This document shows, piece by piece, positions 21,719 to 31,520 of a stretch of 64,000 nucleotides of DNA; position 1 is the stretch's first letter, and every line of letters starts with the position of its first letter. Below the pieces are notes generated by a model that was given only the letters and a program-made list of their open reading frames with translations, did no database searches and was not told the origin of the DNA. Origin of the DNA: Verrucomicrobiota bacterium (lineage in GTDB: Bacteria > Verrucomicrobiota > Verrucomicrobiia > Chthoniobacterales > UBA10450); the NCBI GenBank assembly GCA_003219175.1, contig QHPU01000044.1:1-64000 (forward strand), given 5' to 3'. The position numbers and the translations under genes are program-made.

Positions 21719-21832
21719 ATCTTTCGCGTCTTTGGCGTGTGTAGCGGATCTGCATTTCCTTCATTCGCGTCATCGGTTTGATTTGCGGTTCAATTCCCGG
21801 TTTCGTGAGTCCCGGATTGTGCTAAATTAGGA

Positions 21833-22250
21833 TTGATGGCAGACGGTCGCTGGTGAGTCGTAAGATTCGCCAGAGGAAAGTCCGAACACCATACGGCAGC
21901 ATGCCGCGTAGAATACGCGGGCGGCGTTCTCGAAAGCGACGCTGACGGAAAGTGTCACAGAGAAGATACCGCCGGTTCTTTGAGAAAAGCGCAGGCAAGG
22001 GTGAAAAGGCGAGGTAAGAGCTCACCGCGTCCCGCGTAAGCGGGATGGCAGGAAAAACCCCATGCGGTGCAAGACAAAACAGGAGGAGGACAGCCGGTCC
22101 GCCAATGCCTCGAAGAAATTCGGGGCCGATCTCCGGGTATCGTCGCACCACGCTGTGTGAAAACGCAGTGGGCGTCGAAGAAAATCGATGAGATAAATGA
22201 TCGTCCTGGCTGAGAAATCAGCCGGACAGAATTCGGCTTACCGCCATCAA
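21833..22250 (+). ncRNA. rnpB: RNase P RNA (bacterial class A)
   Basis: TTGATGGC...GCCATCAA terminal pairing; AGAGGAAAGTCCGAACACC, ACAGAGAAGATACCGCC, GGTAAGAGCTCACCGC, GATAAATGATCGTCCTGGCTGAGAAATCAGCCGGACAGAATTCGGCTTA. Confidence 0.97.
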
Positions 22251-22255
22251 TTATG

Positions 22256-22292
22256 AAGGGCACTTCGGAAACGGAGTGCCCTTCGCTTTTTG
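22256..22292 (+). terminator. Rho-independent terminator of rnpB
   Basis: AAGGGCACTTCGgaaaCGGAGTGCCCTT followed by CGCTTTTT. Confidence 0.85.
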
Positions 22293-22296
22293 CCAG

Positions 22297-22536
22297 TCAT
22301 CCCTCGGTCGTTTCTTTCACTTGATCGACGTCTTTCTCGATTTTCTCCACCGTCGGATGCAATTCTTTGAGGATTTCGCGCTCTTCCCTGGAAAGTTCTT
22401 CAATACTGTGGGCTTGCTCGTGCAGCTCTTTCAGCATGGCATCTTGGCGTTGCGAAATGCGATGCATCCACCAAAAGCAAACCGCCCAGCATCCGATATC
22501 TAGAAGGGTGACAAAATTTATCAGGTTGCGCCCCAT
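22297..22536 (-). CDS. Hypothetical small membrane-anchored coiled-coil protein
   Basis: MGRNLINFVTLLDIGCWAVCFWWMHRISQRQDAML...EELSREEREILKELHPTVEKIEKDVDQVKE. Confidence 0.65.
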   Translation of the reverse strand: MGRNLINFVTLLDIGCWAVCFWWMHRISQRQDAMLKELHEQAHSIEELSREEREILKELHPTVEKIEKDVDQVKETTEG

Positions 22537-22628
22537 CGTATTCGAATCGTGCCTCGGGACGCAATTGGCTCGCCGTGGTAAAGCTAGTGGCGCTTTACGG
22601 CTTAAGAGAGCACCGCGAGTATCGCTGA

Positions 22629-23594
22629 ATGTTTGCGGGAACTTCGGGAGCGACGAGACGCATTGATTGGCGCATCCCTGCGGCGTGGTTAACACTTTGC
22701 ATCGTCTGGAGCTCGACCTGGCTCGCGATCAAGGTTGGCCTGCGCGATTTGCCGCCGATTTCTTACGTCGGGATACGGTTCCTGATTGCAATTATTGCAT
22801 TGGTTGCGGTTTCCGTTGGTCAGGCTCGACTGCTGCCGCAACGCCGATCCGATTACGTTGTCCTCGCTTTTACCGGCATTCTCATGTTCACGATCAATTA
22901 TGTGCTGTTGTTTTGGGGCGAATTGCACGTTTCCTCGGGATTGGCGGCGATTTTGCAGGCATCAATCCCGATTTTCGGAATGGTCTTTGCGCATTGGCTT
23001 TTGCCCGAGGAGCCGTTGCGGTGGCAGCGACTGCTCGGTTCCTTCGTCTCCCTCGCGGGCGTGGCCTTGATTTGCGCGCGTCTGCTCAGTTTCAACGGCT
23101 GGTTTGCATTCGTGGGCGGTCTTGGGATTACCTTCGGCGCTGCCAGCGCGGCATTCTCGAATGTGTTGCTGAAATCGCGACGAATGGACCTCGCACCAGC
23201 GATGATGGCAGCCTGGCAGATGATTTTCGGAACGGTACCGTTGCTGGTTATCGGATGGATTGTCGATGGCAATCCCGCCCGGTTTCATTGGACCGGGACC
23301 GCAATCTTTTGCCTGCTCTATCTCGCGATCATCGGATCGTCGCTCACCTTTTTGCTTCTCTACTGGCTGATGCCACGGATGTCGGTAACGAAATTGCAGA
23401 CCATCTCGCTGATCACACCGCCCGGCGCGATCGCATTTGGCTGGGCTCTCGGTGGGGAACGATTGTCGGCTTGGTCGCTCCTTGGGGCCTGTTTCGTTCT
23501 CGCAGGTGTGTGGATGATTTTCCGGCCACTGGCGGATGAAAGAAAAGCAGAGCGCGCCTTGGAATCGCGGGTTGCCGCTCCGCGTGCATCGTAA
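22629..23594 (+). CDS. EamA/DMT family transporter
   Basis: 10-TM EamA pattern; WSSTWLAIKVGLRDLPP. Confidence 0.9.
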   Translation: MFAGTSGATRRIDWRIPAAWLTLCIVWSSTWLAIKVGLRDLPPISYVGIRFLIAIIALVAVSVGQARLLPQRRSDYVVLAFTGILMFTINYVLLFWGELHVSSGLAAILQASIPIFGMVFAHWLLPEEPLRWQRLLGSFVSLAGVALICARLLSFNGWFAFVGGLGITFGAASAAFSNVLLKSRRMDLAPAMMAAWQMIFGTVPLLVIGWIVDGNPARFHWTGTAIFCLLYLAIIGSSLTFLLLYWLMPRMSVTKLQTISLITPPGAIAFGWALGGERLSAWSLLGACFVLAGVWMIFRPLADERKAERALESRVAAPRAS

Positions 23595-23610
23595 CGGGGT
23601 GAGGCGGACG

Positions 23611-24684
23611 CTAGCCTAAACAATCATCCAGACACGCCAGCAAGTGCGCGACGGTTTCTTCGGTTTCGTCGCCCATGTTGGAGAGGCGGAAGGTTTGGCC
23701 CTTGATTTTGCCGTAGCCGCCGTCGATGACGAGGTGATGTTTTTCGCGGAGATCTCGCACGAGCTTGGCAACGTCGATGTCCCGGTTGTTTTTGACGCAG
23801 GTAAGAGTGATCGAGCGAAAATTTTCTTCGGCGAAAAAGTCGAAGCCGTGGGTGCGAACCCAATCGTGAACCAATGCGTTAGTCCGGGCATGACGTTCAA
23901 AACGTTTCGGCAAGGTTTCGCCGAAAATTTCATCGAGCTTTGATTGCAGGGCGAAGATGTGGCCAATGCTCGGCGTGCTTGGGGTCATGAATTCGCTCTG
24001 CTGTTTTTTGAATTCAAGAAAATCAAAATAATAACCGCGATCTTTTTGCTTTTCAGCGCGCGCGAATGCTTTCTCGGAAACACTGAAAAGCGAGAAGCCC
24101 GGTGGTAGCGCTAACGCCTTTTGGGCCCCCGTCAGCATGACATCGATGCCGAGTGCGTCCATTGCGATCGGGACGGCGGAAAACGATGAGACGGTATCGA
24201 GGACGAGCGCGACATCCGGGTATTTGGCGAGAGTGCAACAAATCTCTGGCAGCGGATTCATCACGCCGGTCGAGGTCTCGTTATGAATCAGCGTGACGGT
24301 GTCGAACTTTCCGGAGGCGAGGGCGCGATCGACTTCCTTGTGATCGATGTGTTTTCCCCATTTCACCTGCAACGGCTCAGCCTCTTTTCCGCAACGCCGC
24401 GCAACATCTAGCCATTTATCTGAAAATGCGCCGCACATGCAGCAAAGCACGCGCTCGTTTACGACATTGCGGATGGCGGCTTCCATCACGCCCCAAGCCG
24501 ATGAGGTAGAAAGAAAAACGGGTTGCTTTGTGACGAAGAGTTCCTGGAGGTGCGGATGAATTTCGCGGTAGAGATTTTTGAAGGCTTCGCCGCGGTGCCC
24601 GATCATCGGGCGCGAAAACGCTGCCATGGTTTTTTGAGAAACTTCGACGGGGCCGGGAATGAAAAGCTTGTCGTGTGAGATCAC
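23611..24684 (-). CDS. Class V aminotransferase (alanine--glyoxylate / serine--pyruvate-like)
   Basis: LFIPGPVEVSQKTMAAFSRPMIGHRGEAF; LTGAQKALALPPG Lys motif. GTG start at 24684. Confidence 0.9.
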   Translation of the reverse strand: MISHDKLFIPGPVEVSQKTMAAFSRPMIGHRGEAFKNLYREIHPHLQELFVTKQPVFLSTSSAWGVMEAAIRNVVNERVLCCMCGAFSDKWLDVARRCGKEAEPLQVKWGKHIDHKEVDRALASGKFDTVTLIHNETSTGVMNPLPEICCTLAKYPDVALVLDTVSSFSAVPIAMDALGIDVMLTGAQKALALPPGFSLFSVSEKAFARAEKQKDRGYYFDFLEFKKQQSEFMTPSTPSIGHIFALQSKLDEIFGETLPKRFERHARTNALVHDWVRTHGFDFFAEENFRSITLTCVKNNRDIDVAKLVRDLREKHHLVIDGGYGKIKGQTFRLSNMGDETEETVAHLLACLDDCLG

Positions 24685-24798
24685 GGAAGAAAACTTCCAA
24701 CGCTCAATCCGACTTCGCAAGGCTGCGGCGTGGCGAATGCCCAACATCCAATATCGAATGCAGAAGTTTCGCGGGCGGCGCTCAAATCCAAAACGGCG

Positions 24799-25311
24799 CT
24801 ACTTTTTCCGCTCGATGAAACTGATGTCACCGCTGCGTTCGACATAGCCGTGGCGGATGTCCTTGATATCTTCAGTTCTTGCCTCCAGCCGCAGATCCTC
24901 TTCAAGGTCGTGTTTGGAAATATGATTGCGTCGCATCGCGCTCAGAATGAGATCGCCATCTTCGATAATGAGTTCCGGCGTGCCTTTGATCAACACTCCG
25001 AACCAATGTGAGTAATAAGCGATAAATGCGAAGAGCCGGTGTATGACAACGATCACTACGCTCCCACCTAAGGTGGCAAAAAACGCGGCGCTGCCGTTTA
25101 TTGCGCGCGACAACACTGATGCCAAAATGACGATGAGAACGGCATCAAACGCGGTTTTGCGGGCCAGCGACCGTTTATGACCGAGCCTGATCATGGCTAG
25201 AGTCGCTATGAAAACGATAATTCCGCGGAGGGAAATTTGAATGAAGGTCAAATCTTTCGGCTCCGCACCAAGACCTAAAAATGGTCCGACAAAATTATAA
25301 AAGGTGTCCAT
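24799..25311 (-). CDS. DUF421 (YetF-like) membrane protein
   Basis: IRGIIVFIATLAMIRLGHKRSLARKTAFDAVLIVILASVLSRAI; GTPELIIEDG. Confidence 0.88.
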   Translation of the reverse strand: MDTFYNFVGPFLGLGAEPKDLTFIQISLRGIIVFIATLAMIRLGHKRSLARKTAFDAVLIVILASVLSRAINGSAAFFATLGGSVVIVVIHRLFAFIAYYSHWFGVLIKGTPELIIEDGDLILSAMRRNHISKHDLEEDLRLEARTEDIKDIRHGYVERSGDISFIERKK

Positions 25312-25418
25312 GGTGTAAGAGTTTCGCGTGCTTCGCGCCGGCCGCGCGTATTACGAACGCGATAAGACAAATCCGAAAAACCCGCCCGGAGCGAAATATT
25401 TGAAACAAGGGAGGATTT

Positions 25419-25655
25419 ATGGCACGCGGAAGCAAATCGAAATACACAGGCAAACAAAAACGGAAAGCCGAGCATATTGAAGAGGGTTACGAAAAACGGG
25501 GAGTAAGGCGAAAAGAAGCAGCCCGACGCGCCTGGGCCACGGTCAACAAATCGAGCGGGGGCGGCAAAAAGAGCGGAAGTGGCCGCGGTAAAAAAGAAAG
25601 TAAAGCCAGCTCACGCAAAGGCGGGAGAAAAGGCGGCCGAAAGAAGAAGCGTTGA
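25419..25655 (+). CDS. Small Lys/Arg/Gly-rich basic protein (plasmid-stabilisation-like annotation)
   Basis: MARGSKSKYTGKQKRKAEHIEEGYEKRGVRRKEAARRAWATVNK with basic GGRKGGRKKKR tail. Confidence 0.8.
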   Translation: MARGSKSKYTGKQKRKAEHIEEGYEKRGVRRKEAARRAWATVNKSSGGGKKSGSGRGKKESKASSRKGGRKGGRKKKR

Positions 25656-25708
25656 GGCGTCGCTTTGGGCTTCAAGAAAAACCAGGAGCGATGATTCTCT
25701 AACGGGAA

Positions 25709-26293
25709 TTAGGCTGCCGGTCTTAATTTTCGATACATGACATAAACGTCGACGAATCCGTGGCGCCGGTGCCGGAAAGCGCCTGGCAATCTCCCGACGA
25801 TTTTGAATCCGAGGTTCTTCCAGAGGCGGAGCGCAGTCGTATTGGTAGAGACGACGAAATTAAATTGCATTGCGCGATAACCTAGGCGTGTCGCCTCGTG
25901 CAAACAATGTTCAGCCATCCCCCTTCCGATTCCACGACCTTGGGCCCAGGGTGCAACCATGAAGCCGGCATTCGCTACGTGCGACCCCAACCCCGGCTGG
26001 TTGGCCTTGAGAATGTAGCTGCCGACTATTTTCTGCTCAGACAGAGCGACATAGCACCGCGTTTTCGGGCTGAACCAGTAAGCCAGTGCTTGCCGACGGG
26101 AAATGTCCGGATTAAAAGCGTAAGTATCGCGTCGGCTAACGACAGCATGGATGATTTGCCAAATGGCCTCGCGGTCTTTTCCGGTCGCGCGACGGATTCG
26201 CAGCGGTTGTAGCCAGCCGTTGCTCCTTCGGTCACCTGGGCGCGTCATCGGAATTTCTGCTGCCAATCTGAGACGATCAGTCCGATTTTCCAA
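25709..26293 (-). CDS. GNAT family N-acetyltransferase
   Basis: VAPWAQGRGIGRGMAEHCLHEATRLGYRAMQFN. Confidence 0.9.
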   Translation of the reverse strand: MENRTDRLRLAAEIPMTRPGDRRSNGWLQPLRIRRATGKDREAIWQIIHAVVSRRDTYAFNPDISRRQALAYWFSPKTRCYVALSEQKIVGSYILKANQPGLGSHVANAGFMVAPWAQGRGIGRGMAEHCLHEATRLGYRAMQFNFVVSTNTTALRLWKNLGFKIVGRLPGAFRHRRHGFVDVYVMYRKLRPAA

Positions 26294-26364
26294 ATACCAC
26301 TTCCGTTTTCTTTGCGAACCACAACGGACCGCAGATGCGAAATTAAAGAGGTGAAGGAAATGGC

Positions 26365-26574
26365 ATGAACTTTACAGGAAAAAGCGTCACCTTGATGTTG
26401 CCGGAGATTGGGATGATCGCGCTCACCCGTGGCGCGCTTGGAGTGGGGATCGGTCTTCTCCTTAGCAACAGCTTGGAAAAGGAGGAGCGACAAAGCGCTG
26501 GTCTCGCGCTTCTGGCTGTCGGGGTTTTAACGACAATTCCGCTCCTGTTACGATTGCGTAACGCACTGAAGTAG
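26365..26574 (+). CDS. Hypothetical small membrane protein
   Basis: 69 aa with two hydrophobic segments. Confidence 0.6.
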   Translation: MNFTGKSVTLMLPEIGMIALTRGALGVGIGLLLSNSLEKEERQSAGLALLAVGVLTTIPLLLRLRNALK

Positions 26575-26627
26575 CGATCTTGCCCGGCGCGCGGGCGCGT
26601 GGCATAAACTCGCCCGCTGTAATTCGC

Positions 26628-27395
26628 ATGCCAATCGCAAAACAAGCCACCACCGATCCCGCGCTCGACGCGCAGGTTTTTTGGTACAAATACCAAAGAG
26701 AAATTGCCATTTTACTCGGACTGGCCGTCCTCGGAATTGTAGGACTGGCAGGCTACCGACTTTATCGAGATCGGCGCGAAATAACCGCGGCAACATTGTT
26801 TTCTGCGGCCAAAACGCCGGCTGCATATGAGGCGCTCATCAATCAGCATAGCGATACAGCGGCAGCTGCCTCCGCATATCTGTTGCTGGCAGACGCGCAG
26901 CGCAAAGATGGAAAGTATGCCGAAGCGAATGCAACGCTGGGGAAATTCCTGGAGAAATTCCCACGGCACGAACTGGCGAACACGGCGCGAATGGCAATGG
27001 CCGCAAACCTGCAGGCGATGGGTAAGGACGACGAAGCTTTTGCCACTTATCAGCAAATTGCATCGGCTAATGTTCCCGGTTTCAATGCCCCGACGGCGTT
27101 GATCGAGCAGGTGCACATTTTGCAGGAGAAGGGCAGGACTGAGGATGCGCGGCGAATCTGCGAGACAATAATGACGCAATATCGCGACAGCTACGCAGCC
27201 ATGGAAGCGAGCCAGTTGCTGCGAACGTTTTTGAAGACGGCGAAGCCGGAAACACCGCCGGTCATCGCGCCACCGAAACCCGGCGCGTCTGCGAGCGCAT
27301 CGGTCCCGCCAACGGTGAAGGTGCTCCCGGCGGCTCCGCCGGCGCCAACCTCTGCCTCAGTCGCGCCTGCGACGCCGCCAAGTGCCAAGCCATAA
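26628..27395 (+). CDS. TPR-containing membrane-anchored protein (YfgM-like)
   Basis: Single N-terminal TM followed by TPR-like ADAQRKDGKYAEANATLGKFLEKFPRHELANTARMAMAANLQAMGK; Pro/Ala-rich tail. Confidence 0.75.
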   Translation: MPIAKQATTDPALDAQVFWYKYQREIAILLGLAVLGIVGLAGYRLYRDRREITAATLFSAAKTPAAYEALINQHSDTAAAASAYLLLADAQRKDGKYAEANATLGKFLEKFPRHELANTARMAMAANLQAMGKDDEAFATYQQIASANVPGFNAPTALIEQVHILQEKGRTEDARRICETIMTQYRDSYAAMEASQLLRTFLKTAKPETPPVIAPPKPGASASASVPPTVKVLPAAPPAPTSASVAPATPPSAKP

Positions 27396-27397
27396 TT

Positions 27398-27465
27398 GTA
27401 GCCACGGTTAGCGACCGCGGCGCTTTCCCGTTAGATTTGATGCCGCGGCCAGCGACCGCGGCTAC
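27398..27465. repeat. REP-doublet-like element (R5)
   Basis: GTAGCCACGGTTAGCGACCGCGGCGC ... GCCGCGGCCAGCGACCGCGGCTAC, between convergent TPR gene and rpsI. Confidence 0.85.
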
Positions 27466-27469
27466 AGCT

Positions 27470-27865
27470 TTAGCGCTTGGAGAATTGGAAGCGTTTGCGC
27501 GCTCCCGGTTGGCCGGATTTCTTCCGCTCTTTCATGCGCGGATCGCGCCGGAGCAAACCCTCCGCTTTAAGAGTGCCTCGCAAATTGTTATCGACTTGCA
27601 ACAAAGCCCGCGAAATTGCTAGACGCACCGCACCGGCCTGCCCGCTGCTACCGCCACCGGTCGCATTAATCGAGATGTCATAGGCGTTCGCCAGCTTCAC
27701 CGTTTGCAGCGGTTGCAGTACCGCGTTCTGCAGCGGCGCAGTCGGGAAGTATTCTTCAAAGCTGCGGCCGTTGATGTCGATCTTGCCACTACCTGCGGTC
27801 ATACGCACACGCGCGACGGAAGTTTTGCGGCGACCGGTAGCAACGATTTCCTGAGATTGTGCCAT
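27470..27865 (-). CDS. rpsI: 30S ribosomal protein S9
   Basis: ATGRRKTSVARVRM...RDPRMKERKKSGQPGARKRFQFSKR. Confidence 0.98.
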   Translation of the reverse strand: MAQSQEIVATGRRKTSVARVRMTAGSGKIDINGRSFEEYFPTAPLQNAVLQPLQTVKLANAYDISINATGGGSSGQAGAVRLAISRALLQVDNNLRGTLKAEGLLRRDPRMKERKKSGQPGARKRFQFSKR

Positions 27866-27874
27866 GATATTCTT

Positions 27875-28306
27875 CTAACGTAATTTTACCGGCGACGGCT
27901 GCTGGGCTGCGTGCGGGTGATCTTGGCCCCGATAAACCTTCAGTTTCCGGTAAACGGAACGGCCCAGGCGATTGTGCGGAATCATTCCACGCACCGCGCG
28001 CTCGATAAGCAATTCCGGATGGCGCACCCGCCGCGCCCTCACGTTTTCCGATTTATGGCCGCCGACGTACCCGGAAAAGCTCATGAAGGTTTTTTGCTCT
28101 TCCTTTTTGCCGGTCACCCGCACCTTAGCGGCATTGACGACGATGACGAAATCACCGGTATCGACGTGTGGAGTGAAGACAGATTTCTCTTTTCCGCGCA
28201 ATAGATTCGCAGCTTTCACGGCGACACGGCCGAGCACCTGATCCTTCGCATCGATGACCCACCATTTGCGAGGGACTTCCGATGCTTTTGCTGAAAATGT
28301 CTTCAT
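27875..28306 (-). CDS. rplM: 50S ribosomal protein L13
   Basis: WWVIDAKDQVLGRVAVKAANLLRGKEK; AVRGMIPHNRLGR. Confidence 0.98.
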   Translation of the reverse strand: MKTFSAKASEVPRKWWVIDAKDQVLGRVAVKAANLLRGKEKSVFTPHVDTGDFVIVVNAAKVRVTGKKEEQKTFMSFSGYVGGHKSENVRARRVRHPELLIERAVRGMIPHNRLGRSVYRKLKVYRGQDHPHAAQQPSPVKLR

Positions 28307-28412
28307 AACGGGCGGGAAAAGGCACGGAAACTACGGGCGATGGCCGTGGGTGTCAACCGTCGCCGCGGTCAGTTCACCTCCACAAGTGTCGCACCATTGA
28401 TGCACCGGATTC

Positions 28413-28464
28413 TGTAGCCGCGTCCTTCTGGGACGCGCGCACGCTTCGTATAGCGAAGCGGCTC
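28413..28464. repeat. Degenerate GTAG double-hairpin element (R16)
   Basis: GTAGCCGCGTCCTTCTGGGACGCGCGCACGCTTCGTATAGCGAAGCGGCTC. Confidence 0.65.
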
Positions 28465-28538
28465 TGGCAAACCAGCTGAAATTTTAGCTACCTCTCCACG
28501 CTGCCAACCATTGCCACCTCGGTTGCTTTATGGAAATT

Positions 28539-29221
28539 ATGAAGCCCCCGGCTCCGTTTTTGCCGCTCGTTTTCCGCCTTTTTTCGCCGCTCTTATTCGC
28601 CGACAACCTTGATCTCGCGCTCGGAGATTCAGACAGGGTGACCAGTACCGCGATCATTCATGAAATAAATATGGCAAGGCAAACCCGACGCTTTACGTGA
28701 CTTTCCTCGAACGAACCCGCCGGAACTATGCCGGTAGCGATCGCCTGATGCCGGGCGGCATTCGGTTGTTTACTCACGAGGGTGTCCGTGCAGTGGATCA
28801 GGCGATACGATTCTTGCGCCGCGCACGGCCATTGCCACCGCTCGCGCTTTCGCCTGGGCTGTGTTCAGCCGCGGCTGATTATTGTCGTGAGCAGGCTGGC
28901 GGTGCCGCCGGACATCACGGTTGCGATGGGAGCGATCCAGGAAGTCGAATCACTGGTTACGGCGTAGTCGCGCAGGATTGGGCAGAGAACATTGCTTATG
29001 GTCAACGTTCTGCCCGCGCCATTGTCATGGCGCTTATTATTGATGATGGCGTGCGCGGTCGCGGTCATCGCAGGAACATTTTCAACCGCAATTACAACGC
29101 TGTTGGAGCAGCTGACGGCCCGCACGCCAGATATGGCACTGTCTGCAGTATCGACTTCGTCAGCGGCTGCGCCGAGGGCAGGTTTGTACGTGCCGAGAGC
29201 AAGTTCGCGAATTCGTTTTAA
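28539..29221 (+). pseudogene. CAP/SCP-domain secreted protein interrupted by an apparent 1-nt frameshift
   Basis: Frame A from ATG 28539: MKPPAPFLPLVFRLFSPLLFADNLDLALGDSDRVTSTAIIHEINMARQTRRFT* (stop 28698-28700). Frame B continues NPTLYVTFLERTRRNYAGSDRLMPGGI...ENIAYGQRSARAIVMALIIDDGVRGRGHRRNIF to 29221. Confidence 0.8.
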
Positions 29222-29236
29222 CGACGCGACGCCAAA

Positions 29237-29587
29237 CTATCGGTCGCGGCGTCGCTGCTGCTGCCGCGCTTTTTCGAGAATCGGTTGAACGGAGGGATCG
29301 GCCCTAAGCAACGCGTCGCGTAACCTATCGCGAAATTCCTTGCGCGCTTGCTCGTAGCGAGCCCGTGATTGCATCAGCGCCGGGTCTCGCATCGCCATGT
29401 CATGGGCCGAGCGTAACTTTGCCTGCTCATCCAGGGAAAGCCTGGAAAGCGGGATGCGCTTAAGGTCGGTGCCTGCGGACCCGGATATTATGCGTGTCGG
29501 CTGGCTCGTCACTTGTGGTGTCTGGCCAAAACCGCTCGCCAACACCAAGAAGGCGAACAAAATGGCGACCAAAAGCTGTCGTTTCAT
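29237..29587 (-). CDS. Hypothetical secreted protein
   Basis: Signal peptide MKRQLLVAILFAFLVLASGFGQ; basic, helical C-terminus. Confidence 0.7.
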   Translation of the reverse strand: MKRQLLVAILFAFLVLASGFGQTPQVTSQPTRIISGSAGTDLKRIPLSRLSLDEQAKLRSAHDMAMRDPALMQSRARYEQARKEFRDRLRDALLRADPSVQPILEKARQQQRRRDR

Positions 29588-29704
29588 AGCCTAAAGTTTA
29601 ACCCAAAACGCCTGGCAAAGTTGCGTGCTAGATGAAATTTGCTCTCCTCTACGGCTAGCGCAAATCGGACGTGAACCTCCGCTTCAAGCCGCTGCTGTTA
29701 AGCC

Positions 29705-31225
29705 ATGACAAAAGTTGAGAAGAACGCCATTTCCCCAACGCGGGAACAGGATTTCCCGGAGTGGTATCAACAGGTCATTCGTGCGGCTGAGCTGGCTGAA
29801 CCCTCGGATGTTCGCGGCTGCATGGTCATTCGCCCTTGGGGCTTTGGGATTTGGGAAAACATGCAGCGGCAACTCGATGCTCTGTTTCGCGCCACCGGCC
29901 ATCGCAACGCTTATTTCCCGCTCTTCATTCCGCTGAGTTATTTCGCGAAAGAAGCTGAGCATGTCGAAGGCTTCGCTAAGGAATGCGCGGTCGTAACACA
30001 CACGCGATTGGAAGTGGACGCCGCAGGAAAAATGAAACCGGCCAGTCCATTGACGGAGCCGTTAGTCGTCAGGCCAACAAGCGAGACTATCATCGGCGCG
30101 AGCTACGCAAAGTGGGTCCAATCCTATCGAGATCTTCCTATTCTTCTCAATCAATGGGCCAACGTCGTGCGGTGGGAAATGCGGCCGCGATTATTTTTGC
30201 GCACGACCGAATTTCTCTGGCAAGAAGGCCACACTGTTCATGAGACCGAAGCGGAAGCGCGCGCGGAGACGCAACGCATGCTTGGTGTTTACGAAACGTT
30301 TGCGCGCGATCATTGCGCCATTCCTGTTTTTGCCGGGGAAAAATCGGAGGGCGAAAAGTTTCCCGGCGCGGTGCAGACGATGACGATTGAAGCGATGGTG
30401 CAGGACCGCAAGGCGATCCAGGCCGGCACTTCGCATTTTCTCGGGCAAAACTTCGCGCGTGCGAGTGGCATTCAATTTCAAAACCGCGAAGGCAAACAGG
30501 AATTTGGCTGGACGACGAGCTGGGGCATGACCACACGCATGGTCGGTACGGTCATCATGGCGCATGGCGACGACGATGGAGTCATCTTACCACCCCGTAT
30601 CGCGCCGACACAAATTGTGATTCTGCCGATTACACCGAAGGAGGAAACACGGGGGCAGGTTCTGGAAGTTTGCGACAAGCTTGCCTCCGATCTTCGGCTC
30701 AAAAGGTACGCCGACCTTGGGCTCGAGATAGAGATCGATCACCGTCAATTCGGTGGTGGAATCCGGAACTGGGAATGGATCAAAAAAGGTGTTCCCATTC
30801 GATTGGAACTGGGTCCGCGCGACCTCGAGAATCATTCGGTGACGGTTAGCCGGCGCGATCACCCGATGAAAGAGAAACAGTTGATGCCCGTGACTGAATT
30901 TGTAGCCTGCGCCCAGGAAATTCTTGGGTCGATCCAACAAAATCTTTACCAGCGCGCTCTGAAGTTTCGAGATGCCAATACGCGGGCGATTGAGAGCAAG
31001 GAAGAGTTTTACGATTTCTTCACTCCCAAAGACTCGGTAAAACCTGAAATTCACGGTGGCTTCGCGCTCGCGCACTGGAATGGCTCGCGGGAAGTTGAGG
31101 AGAAGATAAAGAGTGATCTCAAAGTCACCATCCGCTGCATTCCCGTAAGCGATCCGGAGCCTGGCCGATGTATTTTTACCGGCCAGGCGAGCAAGAGACG
31201 AGTGATCTGGGCTAAGGCATACTAG
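29705..31225 (+). CDS. proS: Prolyl-tRNA synthetase (archaeal/eukaryotic-like type)
   Basis: DFPEWYQQVIRAAELAEPSDVRGCMVIRPWGFGIWE; RPTSETIIGASYAKWVQSYRDLPILLNQW; GTSHFLGQNFARA. Confidence 0.96.
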   Translation: MTKVEKNAISPTREQDFPEWYQQVIRAAELAEPSDVRGCMVIRPWGFGIWENMQRQLDALFRATGHRNAYFPLFIPLSYFAKEAEHVEGFAKECAVVTHTRLEVDAAGKMKPASPLTEPLVVRPTSETIIGASYAKWVQSYRDLPILLNQWANVVRWEMRPRLFLRTTEFLWQEGHTVHETEAEARAETQRMLGVYETFARDHCAIPVFAGEKSEGEKFPGAVQTMTIEAMVQDRKAIQAGTSHFLGQNFARASGIQFQNREGKQEFGWTTSWGMTTRMVGTVIMAHGDDDGVILPPRIAPTQIVILPITPKEETRGQVLEVCDKLASDLRLKRYADLGLEIEIDHRQFGGGIRNWEWIKKGVPIRLELGPRDLENHSVTVSRRDHPMKEKQLMPVTEFVACAQEILGSIQQNLYQRALKFRDANTRAIESKEEFYDFFTPKDSVKPEIHGGFALAHWNGSREVEEKIKSDLKVTIRCIPVSDPEPGRCIFTGQASKRRVIWAKAY

Positions 31226-31268
31226 TGGATTGGTTGACGTCGAAATGCCCGTTGTTTTATCATTATTC

Positions 31269-31520
31269 ATGAGCAGTGATCTCACCCTTTACAGCCGCCC
31301 CATATGTTCGTGGTGCATCGACGCCAAGGATTTTTTGCAATCCCGCGGCTACAAATTCACTGAGATCGACGTTGGCCGGAATCGCGCCGCTTACGAGGAG
31401 ATGAAGGAAATTTCCGAGCAAAGTTATGTGCCAACGCTGGTGGCCGGAGAGGAAGTGCTAGCAAATTTCGACGTCGAGCAGCTCGAGAAATTCTTAGACG
31501 AGCATCGGATCGAACCCTAA
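31269..31520 (+). CDS. Glutaredoxin family protein
   Basis: LTLYSRPICSWCIDAKDFLQSRGYKFTEIDVG; QSYVPTLVAGEEVL. Confidence 0.9.
   Translation: MSSDLTLYSRPICSWCIDAKDFLQSRGYKFTEIDVGRNRAAYEEMKEISEQSYVPTLVAGEEVLANFDVEQLEKFLDEHRIEP

Noticed and set aside
28668-28700. Programmed -1 frameshift in the CAP gene
   Set aside because: No X XXY YYZ slippery heptamer in the right phase and no obvious downstream pseudoknot; a simple 1-nt indel is more likely.
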